Assembly: GCF_963678635.1 (NCBI RefSeq)
Contig: NC_087070.1
Location: 39,294,397 to 39,358,396 of the forward strand
Source: Symsagittifera roscoffensis
Lineage: Eukaryota; Xenacoelomorpha; Acoela; Convolutidae
Reading direction: 5' to 3'
Length of the DNA: 64,000 bases
Shown here: positions 33,698 to 48,600 of the stretch, in pieces
Layout of the letters: every line of letters starts with the position of its first letter
How positions within the stretch are numbered: position 1 is the stretch's first letter
Translations under genes and position numbers: made by a program
The notes under the pieces: generated by a model
Seen by the model: only the letters and a program-made list of their open reading frames with translations
The model's database searches: none
What the model was told of the DNA's origin: nothing

Positions 33698-36600
33698 TCA
33701 ACTTATTTGAACCAACTTGAGGATCATCGAAAAAATTTCTTCATTTATGATGAAACCAATGACGTGAATAACATCAACCTCTAGTTCAACTGAACCAAAG
33801 TACTGAAAAAGAACAAATATGACACCGACACAAACCTGTCATCCAAATAACAAAATGTAACCAAGCAAGCAATCTGTTTCAAGAGTACCTTAAATGAATT
33901 GAACGAGCTTAAAACAGCAACAATATGTGAATAAAATGACTAACGTGTTCTCCGTCCTGTCCTCCGAAATCGAGGATGAGTCGTCTCTGAGAGTCGTCGG
34001 AGGAGTAGCGGAGTCTCTCGAAGGGATACTGCCACAGTTGCTGAGAGGAGGCCTGGTCGTCGAGGAAGAAGCCATTCTCATAATGCACTGTCAGAACGCA
34101 CGCACTGCCACGCCATACAACATCTAAACAAGTGCAAGTGGACACATATTGAAGACACACAGATCATCACCGAGTCAAAGTTACGCGAGGCTGATTTATT
34201 CAACAGGGATTTGACCAAATTCCGACCCATTTAGTACTATTTGAAAACTTCCAAATTTGGGTGCCCGATTCAAGTTGGTAAGACACTGGTTAGTGTACGC
34301 ACGTACCTCACTTTTTTCGATTGAGTGCTAAGCATTTAATTTAAAATATGTTCTGAAGTCTTTGATAATTGCTGTTTTAATTTCAGATCCGTTTCTAAAA
34401 ATGAAACCCGAACAACATCAGCCAGTGGTTAGTGTGTTCGAATCCCACTTCGGCCACGGTTGGAGGGGTCCCAGTGTCATCCCATTACCGCAAAACGGAT
34501 GACATCCTCCTTCCCCACGACTGGTCCCGCATTGAGTACGAACGGGACCTAAAAACCGACATCCAGTAATCACTCACTGATGTGTACAGTCTCCAGAGTC
34601 TGTGCTGACAGATGGGCGCCCTCCACTATGCCTCTGGTCCACATTGAGGAGTCCTGCTGGGTCTCTACCCGCATCACGTGGCCCTCCACCCCGTGTCTGG
34701 TGCCTGTGCGCGTGGTGAACGTGTAGAAGTTCGTCTTCCGCTCCGCACTCGGAGCACCACTGTGCACTAGTCTGCAACACAAGAAGTTATTTCACTTAAA
34801 ATATCAGAAAAAAAACAAAAAATCACATAAGTACAAAATTTAACAAATCGTAACTTATTACAGATACTTAATGGTGGAGACGCTACAGTTTCAATGTAAA
34901 ACCCTGGTGACAAAAATTATATTTAACACGATATTTTAAAATTTTAAATTCACGAGAAAAAAATATGGAGCACCACAAAAACACGGGTTATTTTTAACAC
35001 AAAGTCCAAAACCGATCATCTTGATATTTGGTCATACGTCCACAAGGTTGAATCTAATTGGTTGAAATTAATCTAACGCTTTTATAACTTAAGACCTTAA
35101 ACAGAAAGATACAAAAACAGGACTCTGCCTTATTATCTGCTTTGGGCATGAAAAAACATTTCAACTTTTAGATAAATTTAATGAAACCAAAACTGAAACC
35201 TCTGTCAATTGATAAGAAACTCATATTTTATTCATAACTTAATGAGACAGTTCAAAAGCAAAGGATTCTTTTTGAAGGATATGCTAATGAAATCGTCATG
35301 AGAATAAGTACAACTAAGAGTTTTAAGTTTATTTGAAGATATAACTTAGCGCTCGAGAAGATATCCGAAAGGCATACTAAAATATCAAACATTAGAAATT
35401 TGAACAAAATAAGTTCTTCAATGAAATCTATTTATCGAACATAAGCAATTCTACAAAAAAACTCACAGCTACTGATACTGCCATGTTGTATAGTACAATT
35501 GAAACCTAGATAGTAATAGACAACACAAAGTAAAATAATGAACAGGAAAAACCAAAAAGTTAAACAAAAATAAAATTATATATTTTTTCACACACTTTTG
35601 AACCAGCATTATCTTGAAACTCTAAGAATTCTGACGACCACATTATCAGTCTGACACCCCTGACTTTAGCACCAAAGCGCGAAGTATTTTTAAAAAATAA
35701 GTGGAAATTTAGTGGCTAAGCAAGCATCGTTATCTAATACTTGTAGTCAGCAATTAATACATTCACTTTACATAAACTAATGAGCCCAAAAGACTTAAGG
35801 TTATTAATGTACCTTATAAATATTTTAAACTGTTTTATTTCCGTCATGTTAATTCGCTCTACCTCAAAATCCTAGTAGAAAAAACCTTGGAGTAAGATTG
35901 GGAGACAATTCATCACAGACGACAATTCGTACCAAGGCATTGGCAAGCAGAATACGCTTGCTCCGCTTCGCTTACATCCGGCAAGAGAAGAATACTCCGC
36001 GTGAATCAGTGTTCCCGCTTAATCTAATATTACGAATTGTCGCTTGTTACGAATTGTCCCTTGTTAAGAATTGTCGCCTGTTACGAATTGTCGCCGGTTA
36101 CGAATTGTCGCGTTATCAAATTATCGCCTCATAGGAATTTTTGCCTCACTTTGGAGTATATATGGCACACAAGAGTTGCACCCAAAAATGTGCGACTTCG
36201 TTTTGAAAAAAGAGGCCTCGTAATAAACACAAACTAACTAGTCGAGTGAAGAGTTTTATTTGCATTAGGAAAAAGTAGGACAGTGAAGACTGACCTTGTG
36301 CAAATGAGTCTGTGTTCAGTCATGGGCTTGGCCCACTCCTCCGCCGTGGTGGGAGGGGTCCGGTAGAGGTTCCAATCGTGGTCCAGAATGGCCCCGAACA
36401 CCAGACGCCACGACTGCGATCCACTCACTTGGTCCACAACCTAACAACCCATTAAAATACTCTACAATAAAATGCATCTATGAATACCCTGAAGCTAAGG
36501 CTGCTTTTTATCTACCGTGTCAGTCAATGAACGCAAGAAAACAAAAAATACTGACTTCGAAAAAATCTCAATTTCCGAATTCCAAAATGAATAGATGTCC

Positions 36601-39600
36601 TTAAGCTCTTCGAATTTCCAGAGCAATTTATGATTGGCACTTTTTCGATAAAATTGACCCGATTTGAGAATACTGGATCAATAGGTGAATTCTTGTTCCG
36701 CTGGCAAATCTGAAAATTAATTTCCACTTTCAAAACTACAAGTTAATCGCGTTTGTGGTGACCTTTACACTTTCGCTGTTCGATAGTGGAGTCTGTCTTT
36801 TTTTAACAAAGAAACGAACTGAGCTTTAAAAAAATCAAAAGTCAAACAGCGAAAAAAGCAATTTAAGCCTGAACAAATTTTAAAACTTTTCCTGAAGAAA
36901 AATTTTTTTATTACTATTATTTTTTTCAAATAAATTTTTTCTCAGCCGTTCAATTTTTTTGGCGTTGATTATTTAAAAATAATAATAATAGAGCTTCATT
37001 TGCTTAGATCAAGGGTCTGAGACCACAATCCATGTTGTCTTTAACACTTGAATCTGAGTTCAACACAGAGGCGAAGCTGCGCTTTGCAAACACAAGCGAA
37101 GAAAGTGCAAAAAAGAGCAAAAAAAGTGATTAGGGCAAGAGGAAAGACTAAAAATACTACTTGAGAATTTTTTTTTGCTGAGATTTCGGGCACTTTTTGA
37201 AAAATGTTGACAAAAAAATCGCGTTTTTTTCGGCGCGTGCTCCCCCTCAAAGTTAGCATATATTGGCGCCTAAGGCGCCTTTAGAAAAACTTTAGGGTCG
37301 GTCGGCCAAAAATGAATTTCTGAAAAAGTATCAAAATGGGTCCCTTTGGGTCGGCAGGGGGTTAAACTAGTGGCCCAGCTAATGCTACATCCGCCTGTTT
37401 TAATATTTTCAATCATGTTGTACTGATACAGAAATGCGTTATTTTAAAAAAATTCAAAAAATGGACTTTACGCAGAACCCTTAAGATTAGGGGATTAGCC
37501 GCTTATTTGAAGGAGAAAACTATTACTATCTCTTTCAAGTAAATTATTTCTTTCAGATTTGGCTGGGTAATTTTCGAAAAAAGTGAAAAAGAATCCAAAA
37601 AATGATCAAAAACTCAAATATTGACTTTTCCCCAATCCAAAAACTTTTGTCTACTAAAGCATGGAAATAACCTCTCGTAAAAAAATTCTTCGTAATATTA
37701 CATTACGCTTCGCATGTAAAAAAGGAAGCTACTTCATGCACTCGAGTTCTCTGATGATTTAGGAAATATAAAAAAGGACCAAAACAGTGTATTGTCAAGT
37801 ATACTCGTTCATGTACCGACGTTACCATGAGTATTGAGAGAAACAAAAACATGCAAAAACGATTATAAACTATAATTCAGCTGAGCTTAAATATCGTCGA
37901 ATGATCAGACAGGATTTCGAGGAGTGCCTTCACAACAACAAATAATACCAACAACAAGATTTCAAGTTCAATTCCACGAAGTAAGCTTTTCAACGCCAAA
38001 ACGCAATTGAGCACAGTAAATTGTTTTTACCCAAAAATTCTAAGAGTGCTAAGCTAATGATAGTGAAATCAATCAATTGGAATCAGTTAACATGAAGTGG
38101 CTCATTAATAAGGAAAAGAAGCATACAAAAAACCGTAAAAACATTTTACAAAACCAAAAATTCTAATTACCTTCAGTAATTAATCTTCAAACAGAACAAA
38201 TAGAAAGCACCGCTTTTTCACTAATACGAGTTTATTAGCAACCATGCCAATTTAATAATAAAAACACAATAGATCAAATTTTACTCAGAGAGCTTAATAA
38301 ATTCAGCTTAAAACCGGTGTTTTCCCAATTGGAATCATCAGCCAATTGAAATCATCATCCAATTGAAATCATCATCATTCGAACTTAAAACCATACCCAG
38401 TGTCGAAGCGGAGCCTCGCGCCACTTGGGATACAAACCCAAAACTAATTCTGCTGAAATCGTCTGCTCAAAACTCAAAAATTTGGAGGTATCAAAAGACT
38501 CCATCCATTGTCTGCTATAAACTAATATAAAAAAACAGAAGCTGAAAACGAAAATCAAAAAAAGTTTCTAAGAATTTGCTAAATAGAAAATCTGTAAGCA
38601 AATGATATTAAACTACCAACATCAACCTTATCAAGGATGAAGTGAATACGCAATGGTGCGAGAATTGATCTCTACTAAAACATATAACAAGAAACAAAAA
38701 GATCAGTTAATGACTAAAAAGTTCTTGAACTTCAACTACACTCTTGAACTCAAATACTTCCGTACACAAGACCCCGCAGTCACAGTTGGAAAAACAATTT
38801 CTTGATTTTTATACATTTTTACTTCAAAAGACACCAATTTTATAGAAGACACTAGAACAATACGTTGTGCTATTACTTTGAATGAATTTAAAAGTCAACT
38901 GCTGAACATCATTATGAAAGAAAACATAATGAAAAAAATTAAGCTGATTAAATTTTGTGCAATAAATTCCTTAACAAATTGAACGCACTTTCACAGCCAA
39001 AAAAAATAAAAACCAAACACTCTCAATCATAAAGGCAAAAATTTCGCTATAAATTTCATTTACGCCCTTCGAAATGGAATTTTAAATGGGTTACTGAAAC
39101 AAAACACTCGAGAAGTAAACCTAGAGCCATAACTTTTTGCTAGAACCATAACTTTTTGCGTAAAAAAATTGGGCGTAGCCGCTGATGAAGAAAAGCTTCC
39201 CATCAAAAACTCAGATTCCGGATGGTACTTTTTGAGAAAAGTTTCGAAAATCGATCAAAAATCAAAAATGACTTTTCTGACGGCCATAATTTTTTGTACC
39301 AAAAATTTTGTCAAAGCCGCTGAATCACTCAATCTGTAATTTCGATTTAACCCAAAAATCCAGGTGTGGCATACTTCTAGAAAATTCAAAAAGTTTCAAA
39401 AAACGGTCAGAAAATCGAAAATTTGATTTTTCCGAGGGCCAGAACTTATGAGTAAAAAATTGGACAAAATCGCTCACACTCCAAAATCTCAGATAAGGGA
39501 GGGTAGTTTTCGCGAAAAGTAAAAAAATTTGGAAAAAACGGTCAAAATTGAAACTTCCTACAACCTATCCAGTTTTTGAGGGTAGTTTTTGAGAAAACGT

Positions 39601-42600
39601 AAAAAATCCAAAAATTGGGTTCCCCCCGACGGCTGTAGAAAGTGGGGCAAGGTAAAAAGAGCCTAGGGAATTGTTCATTCACACAAGGTAGTGGGCGGAC
39701 TTCCAAATTAATACTACTTTTTAAAAATTGGCCGAGTTGTTTTTGAGGAAAACTATTTCTTTAAAAAAGTGAAAAATTTTCCAAAGCGTCTCAAAAAATA
39801 ATAATTACAAAATAATAAAAACACATTTTTATACATCATATACATTTTCATAATACGTGTTTTTATCAAACAGGAATTTCAGCTTTCATGTATACCATCT
39901 AGAAGCGTTGTATAAAAATAGACATTTGAAGAACTTAAGGGAAAACCATTGTTACGCCGACTTCAAGAGGCACAATCAAATCTTAAAAGAGTAAGAATAG
40001 CAGAAAGACAGCTTGTAAAGATCAAAATCAAAATAGCAGCCAAAATAGCAGCTAACCTGAAAAAAAAACGGCGGAAATACTTGACCTGTCTCAGAACTAA
40101 AACGAAACTTGCAAATACTCCATCAATAAATATGGTCAATCATCATAGCCAGCATCACGACCTATATAAGAACATCACGACCTATATAAGAACATCACGA
40201 CCTATACAAAAACATCACGACCTATATAAGAACATGACGACCTATATAAGAACAGTACGACCTATATAAGAACAACACGACCTACATATGAACATCACGA
40301 CCTATATAAGAACATCACGATCTATATAAGAACATCACGACCTTTATAAGAACATCACGACCTATATAAGAACATCACGACCTATAAAAGAACATCACGA
40401 CCTATATAAGAACATCACGACCTATATAAGAACATCACGACTTATATAAGAATCTGAACTAGGATCCTGAACTCGGCTGAACATCATCTGAAGTTGCCAT
40501 TCAAAGCAAAAATAGAAAATTTTCGATCTTGACGTTATTGGGCCATGAAAAGCTATATCCGATCGAGACACATGCTAGCGTTTAAAACATGAGGCAACTC
40601 GAGGAAGTGCAATTAGAAATCAACGAGATAATCGCGCAAAAAGCAAATAATTTTTTTTCTGAATTTTTGAAGCTTTCTATTCCCAAGACGACTTTCAACA
40701 CTGAATAACTTCCAACACTAAATTTACTGGAGTAAGCGGATGTATATCATAATTTTTGGCATAATATAAGAAAGAAGCACTGTTAAAACTGACTCAGAAA
40801 TAGTACTTATAGCAGAAATACTATCAATTTAAATATTTCAAGTTTTAGAGTGATTTCAACTGATTAATTTAAATTGCTTTTGATGGACGAAGATTTGACA
40901 CTCGAATTATATTATTTAAAAACATTCATTTTACATTTTCGCTCAATCCACATCGCCTTGACGGCAACATGGGTTCAAAATTTGACATTTGGCGCCCCAC
41001 AAAGGGCTCAACCCGACCTCATCCAACTCACTTTAAATTAATTGGTTTTTACTATTCTTCTTCTGCTGCTTAAGATTGACCCAGTTCATTATTTTTTAAA
41101 GCTCATTTAGAAGCATGTTAAATGTTTTATATGCTAGAAACAGTTAGCCCCTAACAACTTTCGCTGTTTTGAAATAGACTAATTGATGATAGATTATGTA
41201 GACTTTCGTGATATCAAATAACTGCTGCAGAACTAATTTATGAAAGTTTCATCGCAAGATGAACAAACTGGCCATTTAAACATTTCAGCTAGCAAACTTT
41301 TCATGCAGGATTTTTTCATCGTTCAATTAAGGTCTTATGGAGTATTACTCTCAATGCTACCTACTAGAGAACTTCCATAGAACCCCCGATAAATTATCTA
41401 ATTATCTAACAGTTCAGCTTAATGAATTTTAAACGTTGCGAGCAATTTCCCCTTTTTTCAAGATCATCAAGTTCGGAAGATCCATGCATTTTTGAACGTC
41501 GCTGATAATATCTTTCCCCTCCAAAGCCGGCTGGGGCTAACTTATTGTGTATGAACGTTGATATCTTCCTCGACACACAGGAATGGATATGTTTAACAAC
41601 TAAATACTTTGAAAACTAACTTACATTTTCATGCAGCCAGCCCATGAGTTTAATCTGCTTCTGAAAGTCAGAATTTGCCAGAAGAACATTAGCTTCTCTT
41701 GCGCACTGTTCGTTCACAGCTAACAAATTGCCCTGAATGGCATTGAACCATGCATTGGCCTGCTGCGTGTCTCTGCATCTGAAAATAACCGAGAATCTCT
41801 CGTCTGGTGCTTTCAGTTCGAACATGCTGCTATTTCCGAGTCCGTCTAGACCCTCGGAACCCCCGAAGAACTCGTTGGAGGGTCTGCCGAGGATAGCCCA
41901 AGCAAGGGGGATCATTTTGATGTCGCCCGAGGGAGCGGGTTTGGACATGGGTCGTCTGTTGTCGAGTTGCCAGCCAATTCCGTCCAGCTGGAAATTCTTT
42001 TTGAAGTAGGGTGTAATCTCTTTGAGATATCGCACTAAACAAACCATCTGCAATATTGCGTACAGTTTAAATCAGGAGACGTGTTAGAGCAGTTGCATCA
42101 GTAGGAACAGTTCGCATTCAATAGAAGCCTATCAAACACGCTTCAAGTTATGAAAACGGTTTGCTGCGAACGGTTTTCGCAGCAAGATATGAAAACCGTT
42201 CTCAAACTATCTAATGGAATTTCGCAAAAAAATATGCCAGTTTTAATATCGAACGAACAGTTTCACGAATACTAGCGATAGTTCAAGAAAACCAATAGAA
42301 GCTTAACTGTCTGTAACGGGTAATCAGGCTTTCACACAAAACTTATAAAGTCCACTTCTTCAAGTGCTGCTCAACCAAACCAGAATTCAATCACCAAAAC
42401 TTTTGTTTAAACGCATAGATAGCGAAAAAGATAGCACTAGAGAAGCTAAATTATCAATAACATCAGTAGTAATTCAACCAAATTAAATTCATCAGAAAAA
42501 TCTAACAAAGAAAGCAAATCCAGAAGAATGCAAGTCTTAGTACAAGAAGAGGGGCAAAAAATAATAATAATCTTCTAATAGCTTGAAAACTTTTACAATG

Positions 42601-45600
42601 CAATGAACGTTGCGTAATGCAAAGCCCCTGTTAATTGACCTTTCTTAAATCGACAACTTGAGGTTTTTCTAGAGGTATCGAAAGGTAAAGGGTTCTTCAA
42701 GGATCAGTTCTCAGCAGAGAACAACAACCAAAACATTTGCATGTAGTTCTCTAACTGCCACAACAGCTATTCTCCGTAAAGAGCTGAGCAGCTCGTAAGA
42801 TGCGGTCATAATCTACTCGTTCATAACCACTTGGTCATAATCTACTCGTTCATAATCTACTTGGTCATAATCTACTCGTTCATAATCTTACTTGGTCATA
42901 ATTTACTTGGTCAAAATCTACTCACCAACTAGCTCTACTTCCTTGCCCGCTCTCTTCAGAGCTCTGACTGCCTCATCATGAGTGGCATTGCGGAGATCCT
43001 CGTTGTTCACAGACAGAATGGCGTCTCCCACGTACAGTGCATTGGTCTTGTCAGCTGCTAGTCCCTTGAAGATCTTGCTGATCAGAATAGGCATGTTATT
43101 TTCTTTTCCTCCCTTGATCGAGATGCCCAGACCACCCACCTCTTCCTTCACCACTTTCACATACCTATATAAAAAGCAGAGGTATGATATCGAGAACACG
43201 ACAAAAAGTAGCTCTACAAAATGCTAAAGGAAAAAGTAGAGATTATCAGTCTCACGCATTAACCACTTAACCATGGACATTTCATTACTCACAAACACTA
43301 GCCACAAATACTACCTAGAACTTCCATATAATTGAACACTTTCAATGGACACTTTTATTTAGGAGTTAGGTTAGAGAAAAAAAGGGTCGTACTTGCAAAA
43401 AAAAGAAAATGAACTGAACTTGAGAAGAAATCAAAAGTTGAACCGCCAAAAATCAAATTTGAGCACGAACAAATTTTAAGACTATAATTATAATTCAAGA
43501 CTATGGTTATAATGGATTATGTTTCGTTCGATATATTTTTTATCAAAATAAGTTTAAAATATTCTAATATTTATAATCAATTAAAAATGGATTTTATTGC
43601 TTCGAAAAACATTACCATTTGATCCATTTCTAATCAGTTAAAATCGAATAGCGTGTAAGGCACCCTGGTGCTTCGAACTCCAAAAAAGCCGCATATATTG
43701 AAAAAAGATCGGCAACATTTCAGTGTACGAAAGATCACTCAATAAAAGGGTTCGCAATTTCACATTTTGATAAGATTTTTTCTATGAGTTGTTTAAATTC
43801 AAATTTTGAAAACCCATTAAATTGTGTGAAATTCTTTTTATCTAAAATCTTTGAAAAATTTTAAAATGACATGAAAAATTTAAAGCATTTGAGCAGTCGC
43901 ATTTGGACACAAATCTTGCAACTCCTGAGAGTACTCTCACAATACTCAACTACATGATGTCTCAAAAATTACAAACTTGAGCAGTCATATATGGAGGCGA
44001 GATTCGCAAAGCCTTCGAGTGATCAGACAGGCCCTAACTAAAGCGTTGAGAATTCTGAAAGCGTTTTCTGAAAACTTTTTAGAAAAAATCGCAAAAAACG
44101 TCTTTTCTCGAGAACTACAAAAACTGAGCAGTCATATTCGGAGGTAAGATTCGCAACCACTGAAAATAATTTGACAGCCTCCCATTACAAGGAAGGGGGC
44201 TTCAAATTTCAATTAAATCTTTTTAAAAAAAAATCAACTTTACTGAATTGGAGAACGAACTCGCAACCCCACTTTTGTGTTGCTAACTTTTAGCTAGCTG
44301 GAACAAACATTAGATTCAAACTGGAAAATCGAAAAAAAAATCTTAAGCATTGGAATATACGATATAGCTTAACCACGAATTGAAATAAAGTATAATTTTT
44401 TTTTTTCAAATTTTTGAGTGATAGACTAAAAAAATGCAACATAATCAACTATTATCCATGAAACTTCAGTGAGGGTAAACACGTGCTTCAGTATCTACAT
44501 CAATCATTTATTTCCAAGCTATTTCTCAAGGTGTAAGAAAACATTGGTTTCTAATTTATTTCGTTACCTACAATTGTAATTTTTTTTAACAAGGTTGCAT
44601 TTTTAGCTATTCAAATTAAATCCTAGGAATAAATTATTTATATTCGTAATTCTGTATGTATATGTAGATGACTTTTGTAAAGTTAGCTCGTTGAATTTCA
44701 AGGAATTGAGTTGTTAGTGCGTTGTTAGTTACGAAAGCAAAAAATTGTGTAAAAAACGATAAGCGATTTAAGACTACTCATCGGTTGCTTTTCAAAATTA
44801 CGTCCTCAAAAAATCACTTGGTGAAATTTATCTAACGCTACTATTGCCAAATTATAGGAACCAAAGAACAATTTCTGTCTAAAATTTAGTGATGCGACCG
44901 ATATTTGAACGTTTGTTCGACAAAAATCTTTCGAAAGCTCTCGCGATTTTGACCTGCGTGTTATTGAGTTGTTTACACTAAGTATCCAAGACTCACTACT
45001 TTGGCGAGGAAAATTTTCTGCATACCATTCTAAAAGGCCCCGTTTAAGCCTGTTTTCAGCACTGCTGAAAACGTTTTTACCAAGAAAAGGGCAACACTTA
45101 CAGGAGATCGTGAAAACATTTAAAATATTCTGCGTGAAAATTGGAAATTTTTCAATTAAATAGTGATTTTCATTTTTTTCAAGAGCCCAATTAAATATCG
45201 AATGTTCGAACCTTCGACGAATGTTACTGACGAGCATTTGAAGGCTATTTTCGAACGATGCTTTTGTTCTTACTTTTGGATCAGGATAGATTGATTGTTC
45301 TCACTAATTCAAAAATGATAATGAAAAGAGGAGTTTTTATTCTAATTTAGTATTTTCAGTAATCGAAAGCCAACCGACTGTTGTAAAAGTGTCCATGTAC
45401 AATAAAGCAAATATCTTTTTTGATAAATTCGCTATTGTATCTCAATTTAAAAAAACTAAGCCAATTTGATAACTCGGTAAATATGCTATTTTTTAATACC
45501 TGATAAAAAAGAATAAAAATAAAATTAATTGTAGTTGAATATAAATTTTCTGTTCCAGAGCGCATCAAACATCCCGTGGTGCTTTAATTTGCCTTTTCTA

Positions 45601-48600
45601 CTTATACTTTTTCTGATCATAGATTTTGAGATGGGATCCACAAATCCTAAGAGACATGAATGCATCTGCATATTTTCAATTGACAAAATATTGGTAACAC
45701 GTATATAATGAGCAGTAGTGTGACTAGGGGAGAGCGAAAGCCCTCCATCTCAATTCTAGTCATCAAACTATTTTAATGCCCCCGCCCTTTTCCGCTCACA
45801 ATTCTCCCCTCACCATGCAAACATTTGCTGCGAACGCCACTGATCATACGCATTTTTTGCCATTATTGCGATACGTCTACTTAATCAAACATAACACTTA
45901 ATTAAATGATAGCATTGACAGATATAATTCAGTGAGAAAAATTGACAGATAAAAGATAGTGAATGCCGTTTTACTAAGAACGTGTTTGCCCCCAACGATA
46001 TGTGATTAGCATTAGCTGATGTTATGAAATGCAACTGAGTAGAAGTGACCTCTTCTGATTGGATACTGCATCAGGCGTGTTCTCGTCTGGGGTGGGGTAA
46101 GAGGCCACCAGATTGTCCGTCGTTCCCCCGCCAGGCCCACCCTCTTGCCCTAAACAATTGATTCACTTTTGAAAGAATATTTGATTGACACAAAAACAGA
46201 ATAAAAAAACAAAAAAACCTTTCCTTGAAAAAACTTGTTTTCTTGGAAAAGCAAGGTTTTCTTGAAAAAACTTGTTTTCTTGAAAAAACTTGTTTTCCTG
46301 GACTTGTTTTACACTTTTACTTTCTGATAGTGGGGCTTGCCTTCCTTTTAACAAACAAAATGAAGTAAACATGAAAAAAATCAAAAGTCTAACCGCGAAA
46401 ATTCAAAATTGAGCGTACACAAATTTCGACCTTTCCAAAAATAATCATCGACCTATATGAGACCGACTTCACCGAACTACATTCACCGACTCTTCAACAC
46501 GGCCAGCAACAGGCAATAAGAAAAGCGTCAATGCCCACAACTTTTCCTGTACTTACGCTTTTTATAAAAGAAATGTATCAAAGTAAGCTTTTTATGCTCT
46601 TTCTTTTCATAAAACTAATAAGTAGACGGAACCCTGAAAAAAAAAGAATAAAAAAAATTCAACAAATGTTATGGAAGAACACAACTAGATCTTCAAACGA
46701 AAAACAGATTGAAAAAGCTAGTTTAGGCTGTCAAACTGTGGTAACAAAAATCAAATGGAAACTTATTGCACTCAATTACTCTCGGAAAACAGAGATCAAC
46801 GCTTCACAAGTAAAAAAAAATGAGAATTGATACGACAAACTGGGGAAAAGTGATGCAACATCAGTTATTTTTTTTTGATATTTAAACAGCACTGATAATA
46901 CAGAGGCAGAAAAAACAGGCGATCATCTACAACTACATTTAGAAAAGTCACAATATTTATAATTGTTACAGCATTACTTGAGGAGAGGGGAGAAGGAAGA
47001 GAGCGAAGTGATGAATACTTCGCGAGGCCCTACTTTTACAATGTTAATGCCAAAAAGAAATGCCAACGATCAGGAGGAGTCGAAAACGATTTCAGCTCTT
47101 AATTTGGAATTAGCCAAGAAACTCAAGAAAGCCAATCGACTAGGCGCGCACTGCCAACTGCTCTGCTGTCTATACTCAGAAGTCAAGACCATTCAGCAAA
47201 AGCAACTGGTGTATACACTGTGGCACTAATTACAGCCCAGTTTGCAGATTAATTAGTTTCAAAGAGTCCGGAAGCATTAACTTAAAACATTGGAATGCAG
47301 ATGGTTGCTTCGAGAAGAACACAAAAACTATCTATTGGGATGAAGTTGCTATGGACAAACAAAATTAAACTAGAAATATTGACAGAGAATCATATCACAT
47401 TGAAAACTCTTGGCGCTATTTTAAAGCCACGTAAATTGCCCGAGTTATAGTTTGTTTACTTCAAAAAACTGCAAACATTTTTCCGAGAAGTTTAGACAGT
47501 ACAGTAAGGGTTCAGAGACACTTCGCATAGTGGCAATGCTTTCACGCAAAGAACGCTAGATCAAGTATTCGATACCCTGCCATGTCTCTCATTTGACCTC
47601 TAGCTCCAGGTCTACCACAGCCTGACCAATCGAACTACGCGAAAATACTAGACGCAAAAAACAGCATTGAGCCGAAAAGTAGGAGCTTAGCTGAACAAAA
47701 TTACTGTTTGGATTATGTCGTCTTTAGGATCAGAAAATTTAGCATCCCCCTTACCCCACCTTTAGCTCGGTCCAATATCACGAGGAGATAACTAATCTCG
47801 CTAACTAGCTGACATAAAACACAAAAATGTAATTATTTTAGCTACTTTTTTCTCATTTTCGCCAAGTTGAAAACTTTTTGCCTTTGAAAAAACTTTCTCG
47901 TCTTTGAAAAATAGATCGGAAGTTAGCTCATTATAGCTTAAAGTCCTGTGATTTTTTTTTCATTTTTTAATCAAGAGAAAAAATGGAAACATTCAGATAT
48001 TCTTTTTCTCTAACTTCCATTCCATTATCAAATCAGACGGTAGAAGAACATGACAAGAATTGTAAAAAGTACTAACAAACAATTTTGCGACAACTTCAGC
48101 CGCTAAAACTGATTTTTCATCTATTTTTCTTCATCTCGCTAATGCTCTACTAATTAAAGGGAGAACAATGCTCGCAAAACTGCTAATTATATCCTGAAAA
48201 CTACAAATGGGCCGACAAAGCGTATACATAATTCTTTTTGAGGAATGCAGAGGATTTATCAACTTTGGGGGTCATGTAAGTTAGAAAAAAAAAAACAGAA
48301 ACTTGACGAAAACGAATAGGGAAACGCAAACATAAGTTACACAGAGGCGAAGCTTTGCTTCGCAAACACTTGCGAGAACACGACTAAAAAGCAGCTCTAT
48401 CAAGTGACATAAGAAAAAGTAGAAATAAGCCTCGAATTTGCAAAAACTCGAGGCTTGGCAATAACTCGAATTACCAAAATTCTACGACCTATTAAATTTG
48501 AGTCTCACGCACTAACCATTCAGCCGATTGCTTAAAATCCCCAAAAGCTAGCCACCATTAACGCACGTACATATGCTAAAAATTGCCAATTCGATGCAGC

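Noticed and set aside
34108-34112. Acceptor GGCAG near 34110 for the syntrophin exon 34123-33945
   Set aside because: Wrong phase; the TTTAG at 34124 keeps both frame and family length.
40153-40452. CRISPR-like array
   Set aside because: The units are contiguous 20-mers without spacers, in an animal intron; it is a minisatellite.
42035-42047. Acceptor CAG at 42048 for the syntrophin PH exon
   Set aside because: It puts the exon out of phase with the PDZ exon; the next AG (exon start 42034) gives ELVVRYLKEI, matching the family.
47572-47645. A functional tRNA gene on the minus strand
   Set aside because: Box-like motifs are present, but no consistent acceptor, D and T stems could be formed by eye.
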